DNA from: Terriglobia bacterium
Lineage (GTDB): Bacteria; Acidobacteriota; Terriglobia; Bryobacterales; Bryobacteraceae
Direction: 5' to 3'
NCBI GenBank assembly: GCA_020073305.1
Contig: JAIQFK010000009.1
Location: forward strand, 1-64,000
Length of the DNA: 64,000 nucleotides
In this document: one piece after another, positions 17,336 through 25,314 of the stretch
Numbering within the stretch: position 1 is the stretch's first letter
Layout of the letters: each line of letters opens with the position of its first letter
Made by a program: the position numbers and the translations under genes
The notes under the pieces: generated by a model
The model's database searches: none
What the model was told of the DNA's origin: nothing
The model's input: the letters and a program-made list of their open reading frames with translations, nothing else

Positions 17336-18229
17336 CTAGGGCTCCTTCTGCGCTCCGCGCTGCCGAAGGGCCGCCGACACCGCGGCCATTTCCGGGCCTG
17401 TCAGCAGCGATGGATCGCAGGTTGGAAGCCCTCGTTTGCACGCTTCCAGGTTGCGGCTCCGAAAGGCAGAACGGGCGGCGTTCCAATCCGTTTGGCTGAA
17501 AGCAATCGGGTCACAGTTGGCGAGTCCATTGCGGCAATTGGAGACGTTTCGCCTCTGATATTGTTCGCGGACTTCCTTCAGCTCGGATGACGTAAGCAGC
17601 CACGGATCGCAAGTGGACGAGCCGTCCAGGCAATAACTTCGATTCCGGCGCAGCTTCGCAACCCGAACCGACGCCGCCTCACTCGCAGACAACCGTGTTG
17701 GATCACACATGGGGGAGCCGCTGAGGCATCTATCCAAGTTCCGCCGGGCCGCTGCTTTCTCGACCACGCCGGCTTCCCCGGATGTGAGCCGGGTTGGGTC
17801 ACAGTTTGGAGCACCCGTCAGGCATCGATCATAGTTCCGACGTTGAGAGCCAGCCTGCACTTGGACCGCGTCTTCTTTCCTGAGCAGAGACGGGACGCAC
17901 AGTGCGGCGCCGAGGAGGCATTGATCCAGGTTCCGGCGGTATCGCGCAGCGTCCATGGCTGCCAGCTCAGCCGGGGCAAGGCGCGTGGGATCGCAGAAGG
18001 TGGAGCCGTTCAAGCAGTAATCCAGATTGCGTTTCTTGGCCGCCGCGGACACCTGGTTTAACTCCTCAAGATTCAGGGCAGAGACGTCACAACCCGGCAG
18101 TCCCCTCAGGCAGGTAATGGCATTGGACCGTTCCGGGGTAACCGTCTTTTGTGGCGGGAAGGGGGAAGCTGGGGCCGCCAGCCCCAGGAGACAGAAGAGT
18201 GCCAAGAGATGCCGAATGACAGTTCTCAT
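17336..18229 (-). CDS. Secreted protein of eight exact 32-residue Cys repeats
   Basis: I do not recognise a family. From ATG 18229 (with AAGGA about ten bases upstream; a TTG at 18247 would add six residues) it encodes 297 residues. A signal peptide (RTVIRHLLALFCLLGLAAPASPF) is followed by a short linker and eight consecutive repeats of exactly 32 residues, at 35-290, then a seven-residue tail. The consensus is RN-x3-C-x2-G-x3-C-D-P-x2-L-x3-E-x3-V-x-x-A-x2-R, so each repeat has one C-x6-C pair, 16 cysteines in all. Helical parts should alternate with disulfide-closed turns, giving a solenoid. It is convergent with the priming transferase (2-bp gap) and divergent from the first GT4 gene. Likely a periplasmic or surface protein of the polysaccharide system; inference. 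Confidence 0.75.
   Translation of the reverse strand: MRTVIRHLLALFCLLGLAAPASPFPPQKTVTPERSNAITCLRGLPGCDVSALNLEELNQVSAAAKKRNLDYCLNGSTFCDPTRLAPAELAAMDAARYRRNLDQCLLGAALCVPSLLRKEDAVQVQAGSQRRNYDRCLTGAPNCDPTRLTSGEAGVVEKAAARRNLDRCLSGSPMCDPTRLSASEAASVRVAKLRRNRSYCLDGSSTCDPWLLTSSELKEVREQYQRRNVSNCRNGLANCDPIAFSQTDWNAARSAFRSRNLEACKRGLPTCDPSLLTGPEMAAVSAALRQRGAQKEP
17360..18127 (-). repeat. Eight tandem 96-bp coding repeats
   Basis: The region encodes eight in-register 32-residue units (768 bp). DNA identity between units is moderate while the C-x6-C, G, DP and RN positions are nearly constant; only the first unit lacks the RN start (SN) and the DP (DV), and the third has VP in place of DP. This indicates old duplications under protein-level selection, not recent slippage. 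Confidence 0.8.
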
Positions 18230-18247
18230 GTGGTTATTTTCCTTCAA

Positions 18248-18376
18248 GATCCACGTTCTTTTTCAGTACTGGTACCGCACAATCCCGGCTCGACCTGGAA
18301 TTCGATTGACAATTGTCATGAGCCCAGATGACAATTGTCAGTAACTGCTCGGCATTCATCTGCTGGGAGCTGAGAA
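18248..18376. promoter_or_regulatory. Divergent regulatory region with two TGACAATTGTCA palindromes and one GTACTGGTAC site
   Basis: The region between the Cys-repeat gene (minus) and the first GT4 gene (plus). Two identical perfect 12-bp palindromes, TGACAATTGTCA, lie at 18307-18318 and 18329-18340, centre to centre 22 bp, that is two helical turns. A GTACTGGTACC near-palindrome is at 18266-18276. A TTGACA hexamer (18306-18311) is embedded in the first palindrome, but I see no matching -10. The arrangement is typical of a cooperatively bound repressor or activator dimer pair; the regulator is not identified. Confidence 0.65.
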
Positions 18377-19711
18377 GTGCTTTCCCGCTCCCAGTTAGGA
18401 ACACGAGAATGGGACCGAAAGGGCGGTAGCTTGCCGAAGGGTCTAAATTACAATCCACATACACTACCTGAGGGGTCAAGGGCAGCGCATAGGACCTCTC
18501 ACGAGGCACCCTCTCCCTGGGTACTGGTAGCGGCCGGGTTCCATCGCAAAGGCGGGATGGAGAAGGCGAATCTTGCGCTGGCTGAATATCTGCTGGAGCG
18601 GGATATCCCCGTACACGTCATAGCTCATGGAGTAGAGCCACACCTGGAGAAGCACCCTCTGGTGAAAGTGTACCTGATTCCACGTCCGCTGGGATCGTCC
18701 CTGCTAGGAGAATTTCCGCTGGCTTACCAGGGCCGAACGATTGTCCAAAAGGTGCTCAAGACTTGGCCGCGTGCGCAAGTGGTGGTAAACGGCGGTAACC
18801 TTGTGTGGCCCGGAATCAACTGGGCTCACTATGTGCATCACGCCTGGCCTGCCCCTCGAAACGGAGCTCCCTGGTTTTATCGGATCAAATCCGCCTTGGC
18901 GGATAGCCGGGCGAGAAGGACCGAAAGCGCCGCCTTCAAACGGGCACAACTCGTCATCGCGAACTCCGACCGAACCCGCCGCGAAATCATAGAATACTTC
19001 GGGATCGACGAACACCGCGTTCATACCGTTTACTTAGGCGCGGATTCGGAGTGGGGGCTGGTAACACTCGCCGAACGCGCTGCGAGCCGGCAGTCGTTGC
19101 AGGTCGGTCCATCCCGGACCGTGGCGGCCTTTGTGGGCGGCCTGGGATTTGACCATCGCAAGGGTTTCGATGTGCTTTTTCGAGCCTGGGAGCGACTCTG
19201 CGCCATGCCGGAATGGGACGCAGATCTTCTGGTCGCCGGCGGCGGACCGGCGCTGCCGATGTGGCGGACTGCCGTTCTGAAGTCCGGGTTGAATGAACGC
19301 ATTCGCCTGCTCGGATTCTCTGATCAGGTGAAGAGTGTCCTGGCGGGGATCGATCTGCTGGTGAGCCCCGTTCGCTATGAACCGTACGGACTGAATGTGC
19401 AAGAAGCGATCTGCCGCGGGATCCCGGCCCTGGTGTCGGCCTCGGCGGGGGTGGCCGAGCGTTATGAGCCTGACTTCGCCCCTATGCTGATTCGCGATCC
19501 AGAGGACGTCAGCGAGCTGGTTCAGCGGCTGCTCGCATGGAGATCAAAGAAAGAAGAATGGAAAGCGCGCTTCCAGCCGTTCGGCGACCGTCTGCGGAGT
19601 CGCAGCTGGCGCGATACCGCCGCCGACATGGTGTCGATTGTTCAACAGCAAGAACAGTGCCTGCAAGAGCAAGCCTACGTCCCCGTGCTTGCCACAAGCC
19701 ATCACTCATGA
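18377..19711 (+). CDS. GT4-family glycosyltransferase
   Basis: A 444-residue GT-B glycosyltransferase. The N-terminal domain starts with WVLVAAGFHRKGGMEKANLALAEYL (the glycine-rich donor/acceptor loop). The C-terminal half has AAFVGGLGFDHRKGFDVLFRAWE, then RLLGFSDQVKSVLAGIDLLVSPVRYEPYGLNVQEAICRGIPALVS, with the E-x7-E motif of GT4 enzymes. GTG 18377 has GGGAG about eight bases upstream; TTG 18431 is the only other usable start before the conserved domain. It is the first gene of the long plus-strand polysaccharide operon. Adds a sugar to the lipid-linked repeat unit; donor unknown. Confidence 0.88.
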   Translation: MLSRSQLGTREWDRKGGSLPKGLNYNPHTLPEGSRAAHRTSHEAPSPWVLVAAGFHRKGGMEKANLALAEYLLERDIPVHVIAHGVEPHLEKHPLVKVYLIPRPLGSSLLGEFPLAYQGRTIVQKVLKTWPRAQVVVNGGNLVWPGINWAHYVHHAWPAPRNGAPWFYRIKSALADSRARRTESAAFKRAQLVIANSDRTRREIIEYFGIDEHRVHTVYLGADSEWGLVTLAERAASRQSLQVGPSRTVAAFVGGLGFDHRKGFDVLFRAWERLCAMPEWDADLLVAGGGPALPMWRTAVLKSGLNERIRLLGFSDQVKSVLAGIDLLVSPVRYEPYGLNVQEAICRGIPALVSASAGVAERYEPDFAPMLIRDPEDVSELVQRLLAWRSKKEEWKARFQPFGDRLRSRSWRDTAADMVSIVQQQEQCLQEQAYVPVLATSHHS

Positions 19712-19835
19712 TCGCTCCACTGCTCGTGGTCAGCCTGAACGAAACCGAGGTGCAGGAAGCTCCTGCGGAAGGGAAGCGTAGTGTGACGACTTCTGCTAAA
19801 CGAACCTTTATGAGCGATCCAGTAGGAGAAACCCC

Positions 19836-20183
19836 ATGGCCGTACTGAAGCCTAGGGAGCGCTTAGTATACTTCCGAATCTCGGAAGATGAATTCCATCA
19901 GTTTCTCGGCGTGTGTGAGCAAGAAGGCGCCCGAAGCGTGTCGGACCTGGCCCGCAGTGCGGTGCAGCGTCTGATTACGGACGGCAATCGCGAGAAGGAA
20001 GAGCGCGAACTGGCGCCCAAGGTTCAGATGTTGGAAAAACTCATCGGAGAGTTGACGGCCCAAGTGCAATTATTAGCCACACTGCTGCAAAGGCAGAATG
20101 ACGGCGCGGGTTCCAACGCCAGCGGATTCGGGCACTCTTCCACGATGAATTCGGCTGAACAGTGTCTGTGTGAGGAAGAGTGA
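19836..20183 (+). CDS. Small ribbon-helix-helix-like protein with coiled coil
   Basis: A 115-residue protein. Residues 7-50 (RERLVYFRIS, then EDEFHQFLGVCEQEG, then SVSDLARSAVQRLIT) follow the strand-helix-helix plan of MetJ/Arc-type DNA-binding domains. Residues 52-90 are a predicted coiled coil (APKVQMLEKLIGELTAQVQLLATLLQRQN), and the tail is Ser/Asn rich. GGAG lies ten bases before the ATG. It sits between the first GT4 and the BY-kinase, with only 3 bp to the latter. It may be an autoregulator of the locus that binds the nearby palindromes, or a coiled-coil partner of the kinase; neither is shown. Confidence 0.7.
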   Translation: MAVLKPRERLVYFRISEDEFHQFLGVCEQEGARSVSDLARSAVQRLITDGNREKEERELAPKVQMLEKLIGELTAQVQLLATLLQRQNDGAGSNASGFGHSSTMNSAEQCLCEEE

Positions 20184-20186
20184 CCC

Positions 20187-22472
20187 ATGGAAATCCGCTT
20201 GGTGAACGACGTTGACGACTCCAGTTCGCGGGACGCCGCGCGCGCGCCGCATTGGATTGCGGAGGGGGCTAACCAGGAGACTGGCACGTCCCTAGACATC
20301 GAGAATCTGGTTCGCAAATACTGGCTGCTGCTGGTGCTGCTGGTTTGCGTGGGGGCATTGGGCGGTGTGGCATCGGTGGTGCTCAGTTCACCGATGTATA
20401 AAGCTCGGTTGCTGCTGGAAGTGCAGAGTGTGAATGAAGCCTGGTTAAAGAACTCCATCGGTGGCATGAGCTTTGAAGCGAATGACGTGAACATTCAAAC
20501 GCAGATAAACATCCTCCAAGGCGGGTCCTTTGTAAAACGTGGGTCGGACCGGTTACAGCCCGACATCGTGCCGATGGCCCCCACCGGACGGGATCTTTTC
20601 TCCCGGTTGCGACAGCGGATCCGACCCGCAACCCAGGACCCCTTAGAGAGCAGCAGACGCAGCCTCAATATTGCGATGGCTACTTTTGATGCGCGGCCCG
20701 TGAACAAGACCCGGCTCATTGAACTGACCTGTGAATCGACGAGTCCCGACATTGCCGCGCAGTTCCTTAACGCCATGGCGGCCGAATTCGTGGAGGACAA
20801 CTCGCAATCCCGCATGCAAAGCTCGCAAAAAACGAGCGAATGGCTTTCCGCTCAAATTGAGGAGACGAAGTCGAAACTGCATGATCTCGAGGAGCGGCTG
20901 AGGGAGTTCGTGCAAGCTTCCGGGAACCTCTTTGTAGGGCCGGAATCTCCGACGTTGGCGGATACGGAGATGAGTCAGGCAAAGAGCAAACTGGCCGAGG
21001 TGCAGTCACTGCGCATTGCGGCGCAGACCCGGTACGAACTTTCGCTGAAAAACCCTCCGGAATCACTGGCTGAAGTGCAGAACGACGGAACATTGCATAG
21101 CTTTCAACAGCAGATCACGCACCTGAGGCAGGAGAGAGCGGCACTCACCACCACGTACACTCCCAAGCATGAGAAAGTGCAAAAGGTCGACGCCCAGATT
21201 GCACAGTTAGAGCAGGCCTATCAGCAACAGCGAGACGCGATCGTGAAAAAGATCCGGGACGATTACGAGGCCCTCTTGAAGTCCGAAAGGCGTCAAGCGG
21301 AGTACTATCACGAGAAATCGCAGTTGGTGAGCGCTGAGGCGGGCAAGGCCGCGCAATATAGCGCCCTGAAGCGCGAGGTTGAAACGCTGCGCGGGAGTTA
21401 TCAATCGCTGCTGATGCAGGCCAATCAAGCCGGGCTGGGCAGTTCTGTGCCGCTCAATCCAATCCGCATTGTAGAGCCGAGCAGCCCGCCAGCTGCGCCG
21501 TATAAGCCGCAGCCGCTGTTAAACATTTTGTTGGGAACGGTCCTAGGGTTGGCGGGGACTGCCGGCTTTGTGTTTCTGAAGGAGCGGATGGACCGCAGCG
21601 TCGGCGCGCCTGGAAGCCTGCGCAGCTTCCTGCAAACTCCGGAACTGGGGGTCATCCCGAACCTGAACCTGGTGGCCAATTCCGGCGCCAAGTTGCTGCC
21701 CGGCGCCCCGCTCGTTCCGGATAACGGCCATACCCTCTCCATCGCTGCGAAAGCGGGCGATGACGTGAGCCAAGCCTCTCTGGCCCTTTGGTCCAACGGT
21801 TCGTCTTTCATCGCGGAATCTTTCCGGGGAACTCTGGCCTCGATTTTGAGAGCTCAGGGGCAGGCAAAAACCCAAAGGGCCATTCTGATCACCAGTCCAG
21901 GGCCCGGCGAGGGGAAGACGACGGTCGTCCAGAATTTGGGAATCGCGCTGGCCGAAACCGGCCGCAAGATCCTCCTGGTGGACGCGGATTTTCGCCGCCC
22001 CCACCTGCACAAGAGGTTTCATCTCCCGAATGATCACAGCTTGATCGACCTCATTCGTGAGGAGAAGCCGCTCGCCGACTGCCCCGCGGAGTATTGGGGT
22101 CTGAGCACGGGGATGGCCGGCTTATCCGTGCTTCCGAATCGCCCGACGGATAACAATGTGGCGCGGGCCCTTTATTCCCCGAGATTGCGCGCCATCTTCC
22201 AAAGACTGCGGGAGATGTATGACATGGTGCTGGTGGATGCGCCTCCGGTCTTACACCTGGCGGATGCACGGATCGTGGCTCCCCTAACCGATGCTGCCAT
22301 TTTAGTTCTGCGCTCTGGAGTCACCGAGCGCAAGAGCGCGATGGAGGCTTTCCGGCGAATGCAGGAAGACGGTCTGTTCCTGCTCGGCACAGTTCTGACG
22401 GGGTGGGATGTATCGAATTCGTATCTCAAGCGGCACTACTACTATGACTACGCCGAGGGCGATCGGGAGTAG
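20187..22472 (+). CDS. Wzc-like polysaccharide co-polymerase / BY-kinase
   Basis: A 761-residue protein. A first membrane span (YWLLLVLLVCVGALGGVASVVL, about 47-68) is followed by a periplasmic Wzz domain, a long coiled-coil region (about 200-430) and a second span (LLNILLGTVLGLAGTAGFVFL). The cytoplasmic kinase domain has Walker A GPGEGKTT (572-579), Walker A' LLVDADFRRP around 596-605 and Walker B MVLVDAPPV. The C-terminus is a tyrosine cluster (Y746, Y751-753, Y755), the autophosphorylated tail of bacterial tyrosine kinases. It controls chain length and export of the polysaccharide. Length and domain order are those of fused Wzc/ExoP proteins. Confidence 0.92.
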   Translation: MEIRLVNDVDDSSSRDAARAPHWIAEGANQETGTSLDIENLVRKYWLLLVLLVCVGALGGVASVVLSSPMYKARLLLEVQSVNEAWLKNSIGGMSFEANDVNIQTQINILQGGSFVKRGSDRLQPDIVPMAPTGRDLFSRLRQRIRPATQDPLESSRRSLNIAMATFDARPVNKTRLIELTCESTSPDIAAQFLNAMAAEFVEDNSQSRMQSSQKTSEWLSAQIEETKSKLHDLEERLREFVQASGNLFVGPESPTLADTEMSQAKSKLAEVQSLRIAAQTRYELSLKNPPESLAEVQNDGTLHSFQQQITHLRQERAALTTTYTPKHEKVQKVDAQIAQLEQAYQQQRDAIVKKIRDDYEALLKSERRQAEYYHEKSQLVSAEAGKAAQYSALKREVETLRGSYQSLLMQANQAGLGSSVPLNPIRIVEPSSPPAAPYKPQPLLNILLGTVLGLAGTAGFVFLKERMDRSVGAPGSLRSFLQTPELGVIPNLNLVANSGAKLLPGAPLVPDNGHTLSIAAKAGDDVSQASLALWSNGSSFIAESFRGTLASILRAQGQAKTQRAILITSPGPGEGKTTVVQNLGIALAETGRKILLVDADFRRPHLHKRFHLPNDHSLIDLIREEKPLADCPAEYWGLSTGMAGLSVLPNRPTDNNVARALYSPRLRAIFQRLREMYDMVLVDAPPVLHLADARIVAPLTDAAILVLRSGVTERKSAMEAFRRMQEDGLFLLGTVLTGWDVSNSYLKRHYYYDYAEGDRE

Positions 22473-22499
22473 GAGCGAGCGGCGAGGCTAGAGGATTCG

Positions 22500-23336
22500 G
22501 TGTCCAAAACAGTTCAGGCCGTGGCCGTTGCTGTATTGCTTACGGCTGCCTTCTGGGCGATTCTGTCGAGCCTGTACGGGAGTTGGTTTGATGCATTCTC
22601 GTACATGGAGCACGGGATCCTGGTTTTCCCCGCGGCTGCCTACATGGTTTGGACGAAACGCGCCAAGCTGGTGCAAATTTCGCCGAAGCCCTCGATGTGG
22701 AGCCTTCCTTTGCTGGTGTGGGGCGCGGGGCAGGCAAGCCTCGGCACGGCGGCGCATTGGGTGTGGATCAGCAGGACGGCCTTGCTGGTTTCGCTGGTCG
22801 GATGCATCGCCGCGCTGTATGGGTGGGAAATGGTCCGCGAGCTGGCGTATCCGCTGGGAACCTTGATTCTGATGATCGCGCCTCCCACGTTTCTGTACGA
22901 ACGCCTGACCTTGGACCTGCAGTTGCTGGCGAGCCGAATCGGCGAGGGCTGTCTGGAAGCCCTGGGATACTCGGTCATGCGGGAAGGGAATATTCTGGAA
23001 CTGGTGGGAACGAAGTTATCCGTTGCGGAGGCTTGTAGCGGCATCCGTTCTTTGTTCTCCATCATGTTCATGTGTGTGCTGTACGACTTTTTTTTCGTAC
23101 GCGGCGCTGTCATGAGAACCCTGATCCTGGTAATGGCAGTCCCCATCGCCATCCTCGGCAATGTCGGCAGAATCGTCGCCACCGGCGTGGCCAGCCAATA
23201 CAACCAACAGTTGATTCATGGCATGGCCCATGAAGCGTTTGGGTACGTCAGCGTGGTTCTGGCGGGTATCGGCTGCATCACGCTGCACCTGGTGATGGTT
23301 TCCATCCGGAAGGCGTGGCACTCGCGCCATGCCTAG
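22500..23336 (+). CDS. Exosortase
   Basis: A 278-residue membrane protein with about eight spans. The catalytic triad of exosortases is visible: Cys179 in EACSGIRSLFS, Arg224 in ILGNVGRIVATG and His244 in GMAHEAFGYVSV. The family is a cysteine transpeptidase-like enzyme that processes C-terminal PEP-CTERM-type sorting signals and is nearly always linked to exopolysaccharide genes. The start is GTG 22500 with GAGG six bases upstream. Its stop overlaps the start of the EpsI gene by 8 bp. No protein in this window ends with a recognisable PEP-CTERM signal, so the substrates are elsewhere. The exact subtype (XrtA or another) cannot be fixed from motifs alone. Confidence 0.93.
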   Translation: MSKTVQAVAVAVLLTAAFWAILSSLYGSWFDAFSYMEHGILVFPAAAYMVWTKRAKLVQISPKPSMWSLPLLVWGAGQASLGTAAHWVWISRTALLVSLVGCIAALYGWEMVRELAYPLGTLILMIAPPTFLYERLTLDLQLLASRIGEGCLEALGYSVMREGNILELVGTKLSVAEACSGIRSLFSIMFMCVLYDFFFVRGAVMRTLILVMAVPIAILGNVGRIVATGVASQYNQQLIHGMAHEAFGYVSVVLAGIGCITLHLVMVSIRKAWHSRHA

Positions 23337-24006
23337 TACGATACAACCGCAAGGCTCCGGCCCCGGAGCCTTGTTCCTATTCGTGTGCTTGATCCTGATC
23401 CTTCAGGTGGCCGCGTCCCGCGCACTCTCCTTGCCTGAGCGCAACCTTCCCCTTCCCGAACTGCACAGCTTGCCGCTGGAAGTTGGCAGGTGGAAGGCGT
23501 TAGAGGAGCAGGCTCTGGAAGTTCAGGTAACGGAGTACTTGAGACCGGATGAATATATTCTCCGCAACTATGTGAATGCCGAGGCGGGCGGCTCCATCAA
23601 TCTGTTCGTGGCTTACTTCAAGTCGCTGCAGAACAGCTATGGCCCTCACTCGCCTCGTGTGTGCCTGCCCGGTGCAGGGTGGCTGACGCAATCATCGCGG
23701 ATCCGGGTGGTTGCCGTGCCGGGGCGAGCAGATGGCATCCCGACGAATGAATATGTGCTGGAGAAGTCTGGAACCAGCATTCTGGTGGTGTATTGGTACC
23801 AAAACGATCGGAATGTTTGGGCGGAAGAATTCCATGCCAAGTTAACCCTCTTGCCGGACCTGCTACGATACCGGCGATCCGATGTTTCTCTCGTCCGGTT
23901 GGTAACGCCGCTGGGTGGACGAGTGAACGACGCTTCGGCGAACTCGACCGAGTTCGTCAAGTCGGTTTTTCCATTGCTGGTTGAACGTTTCGAGGCTACC
24001 AGGTAG
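23329..24006 (+). CDS. epsI: EpsI family exosortase-associated protein
   Basis: A 225-residue protein with an N-terminal membrane anchor (GALFLFVCLILILQVAAS) and the EpsI/DUF3485 domain. The domain shows WKALEEQALEVQVTEYL, NLFVAYFKSLQNSYGPHSPRVCLPGAGW (hallmark HSP...CLPG) and VVYWYQNDRNVWAEEF. EpsI is encoded next to, or fused to, exosortases in polysaccharide loci and is thought to act with them in the periplasm. Here it is a separate gene overlapping the exosortase by 8 bp. The match is strong; the biochemical role in the family is not settled. Confidence 0.92.
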   Translation: MPSTIQPQGSGPGALFLFVCLILILQVAASRALSLPERNLPLPELHSLPLEVGRWKALEEQALEVQVTEYLRPDEYILRNYVNAEAGGSINLFVAYFKSLQNSYGPHSPRVCLPGAGWLTQSSRIRVVAVPGRADGIPTNEYVLEKSGTSILVVYWYQNDRNVWAEEFHAKLTLLPDLLRYRRSDVSLVRLVTPLGGRVNDASANSTEFVKSVFPLLVERFEATR

Positions 24007-24081
24007 AGGGGCCCCGGGTTCTTAGAATCGCGGCGCGTTCCAACCTGAAGATTCTCGTCACCAGAAGCCACCTGACAAACC

Positions 24082-25314
24082 GTGCGAATTCTCTATCTGA
24101 ATCCCTGCGGGAAGATGGGAGGCGCTGAGACCAGCCTCCGGGAACTGCTGGCCAGTGTGCGAGCCGCAGAGCCGGACTGGGAGCTTTGGCTGGTGTTGGG
24201 TGAAGAGGGTCCGCTATCCGGCATTGCCCGCGAATTGGGAGTGCGAGTGATCGTGGCTCCGTTCCCACCCGCCCTGGCACGGCTTGGCGATGCCAGACGG
24301 CATCCCCTCCTGGTGTTCTGGTCCCTGCTCACCGCTGCCATCGCAACCGCTCGATATGCGTGGCGTTTGACCGCCATCCACCGCACGGTCCAGCCGGATG
24401 TGATTCATACCAATGGATTCAAGATGCACTTGCTGGGCATCTGGACCCGCCCCCGCCGAGCGGCGGTGGTCTGGCATATTCACGACTACGTCAGCCCAAG
24501 GCCCCTGATGGGCCGTCTGCTCAGCCGATGGGCGCACAAGTGCACCGCGGCCATTGCGAATTCTAAAAGTGTGGCGGCCGACTTGAGGACACTCATGCCG
24601 GACCTCAAGGTAGTAACCATCTACAATGCGGTTGACCTGGCGCGTTTCGCACCGGTGGGCGCCACCGTCGATCTGGACGCTCTGGCGGGGCTGGCGCCGG
24701 CCGCGCCCGGCACGGTACGTGTGGGCTTGGTCGCTACCTTCGCGCGGTGGAAAGGGCATCTGGTTTTTTTGCGGGCGCTTTCCAGCTTGTCCGCGGATTC
24801 GCCCGTGCGCGGTTACGTGATCGGGGGACCCATTTACCAGACTGCCGACAGCCAATTCACCATGTTGGAACTCCAGCAAGAGCAGAAGCGGTGCGGTTTG
24901 GCTGGGAGGGTGGGCTTCACGGGATTTCTCAACGACACGGCGGAGGCGATGCGTTCGCTGGACGTCGTGGTACACGCGAGCACGGAGCCGGAGCCGTTCG
25001 GGATGGTGATCATTGAGGCCATGGCTTGCGCGAAACCAGTGATCGTGAGCCAGGCGGGCGGGGCCGCAGAGTTGTTTCAGGATGAGCAGACGGCGCTGGG
25101 ATTCGCGGCGGGCGATGTCACCTCGCTGGCTCGCCAAATGGCTCGACTGGCTGCGGATGGGTCTCTGCGGGTCCGGCTCGGCCAGGCGGCGCGGGCCGCC
25201 GCCGAGCAGTCTTTTCACGGCCAGCGCATGGCACATGAAGTGGTCCGCCTGTACCACCAGTGCCGCGAGGACGGGCGAAAGGCGGCAGCGTTTTTGCCTT
25301 CCTTGAATCGATGA
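24082..25314 (+). CDS. GT4-family glycosyltransferase
   Basis: A 410-residue GT-B enzyme beginning at GTG 24082. MRILYLNPCGKMGGAETSLRELL is the N-terminal donor-side loop, WHIHDYVSPRPLMGR is the acceptor domain, and VRVGLVATFARWKGH leads the C-terminal domain. The E-x7-E region is EPFGMVIIEAMACAKPVIV. It overlaps the next GT4 gene as ATGA (4 bp). It adds a sugar in the lipid-linked repeat unit; donor and linkage unknown. Confidence 0.88.
   Translation: MRILYLNPCGKMGGAETSLRELLASVRAAEPDWELWLVLGEEGPLSGIARELGVRVIVAPFPPALARLGDARRHPLLVFWSLLTAAIATARYAWRLTAIHRTVQPDVIHTNGFKMHLLGIWTRPRRAAVVWHIHDYVSPRPLMGRLLSRWAHKCTAAIANSKSVAADLRTLMPDLKVVTIYNAVDLARFAPVGATVDLDALAGLAPAAPGTVRVGLVATFARWKGHLVFLRALSSLSADSPVRGYVIGGPIYQTADSQFTMLELQQEQKRCGLAGRVGFTGFLNDTAEAMRSLDVVVHASTEPEPFGMVIIEAMACAKPVIVSQAGGAAELFQDEQTALGFAAGDVTSLARQMARLAADGSLRVRLGQAARAAAEQSFHGQRMAHEVVRLYHQCREDGRKAAAFLPSLNR

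Noticed and set aside
18421-18434. Sigma-54-like -24/-12 match (GG-N10-GC, ending TTGC)
   Set aside because: It lies within or at the very start of the GT4 coding region, and no usable start codon exists downstream of the implied transcription start before the conserved domain. Only seven or so of the consensus bases agree.
19708-19848. 46-codon open frame joined to the first GT4 by ATGA and overlapping the RHH gene
   Set aside because: It has no ribosome-binding site of its own, no recognisable motif and overlaps a better supported gene. Kept only as a possibility.
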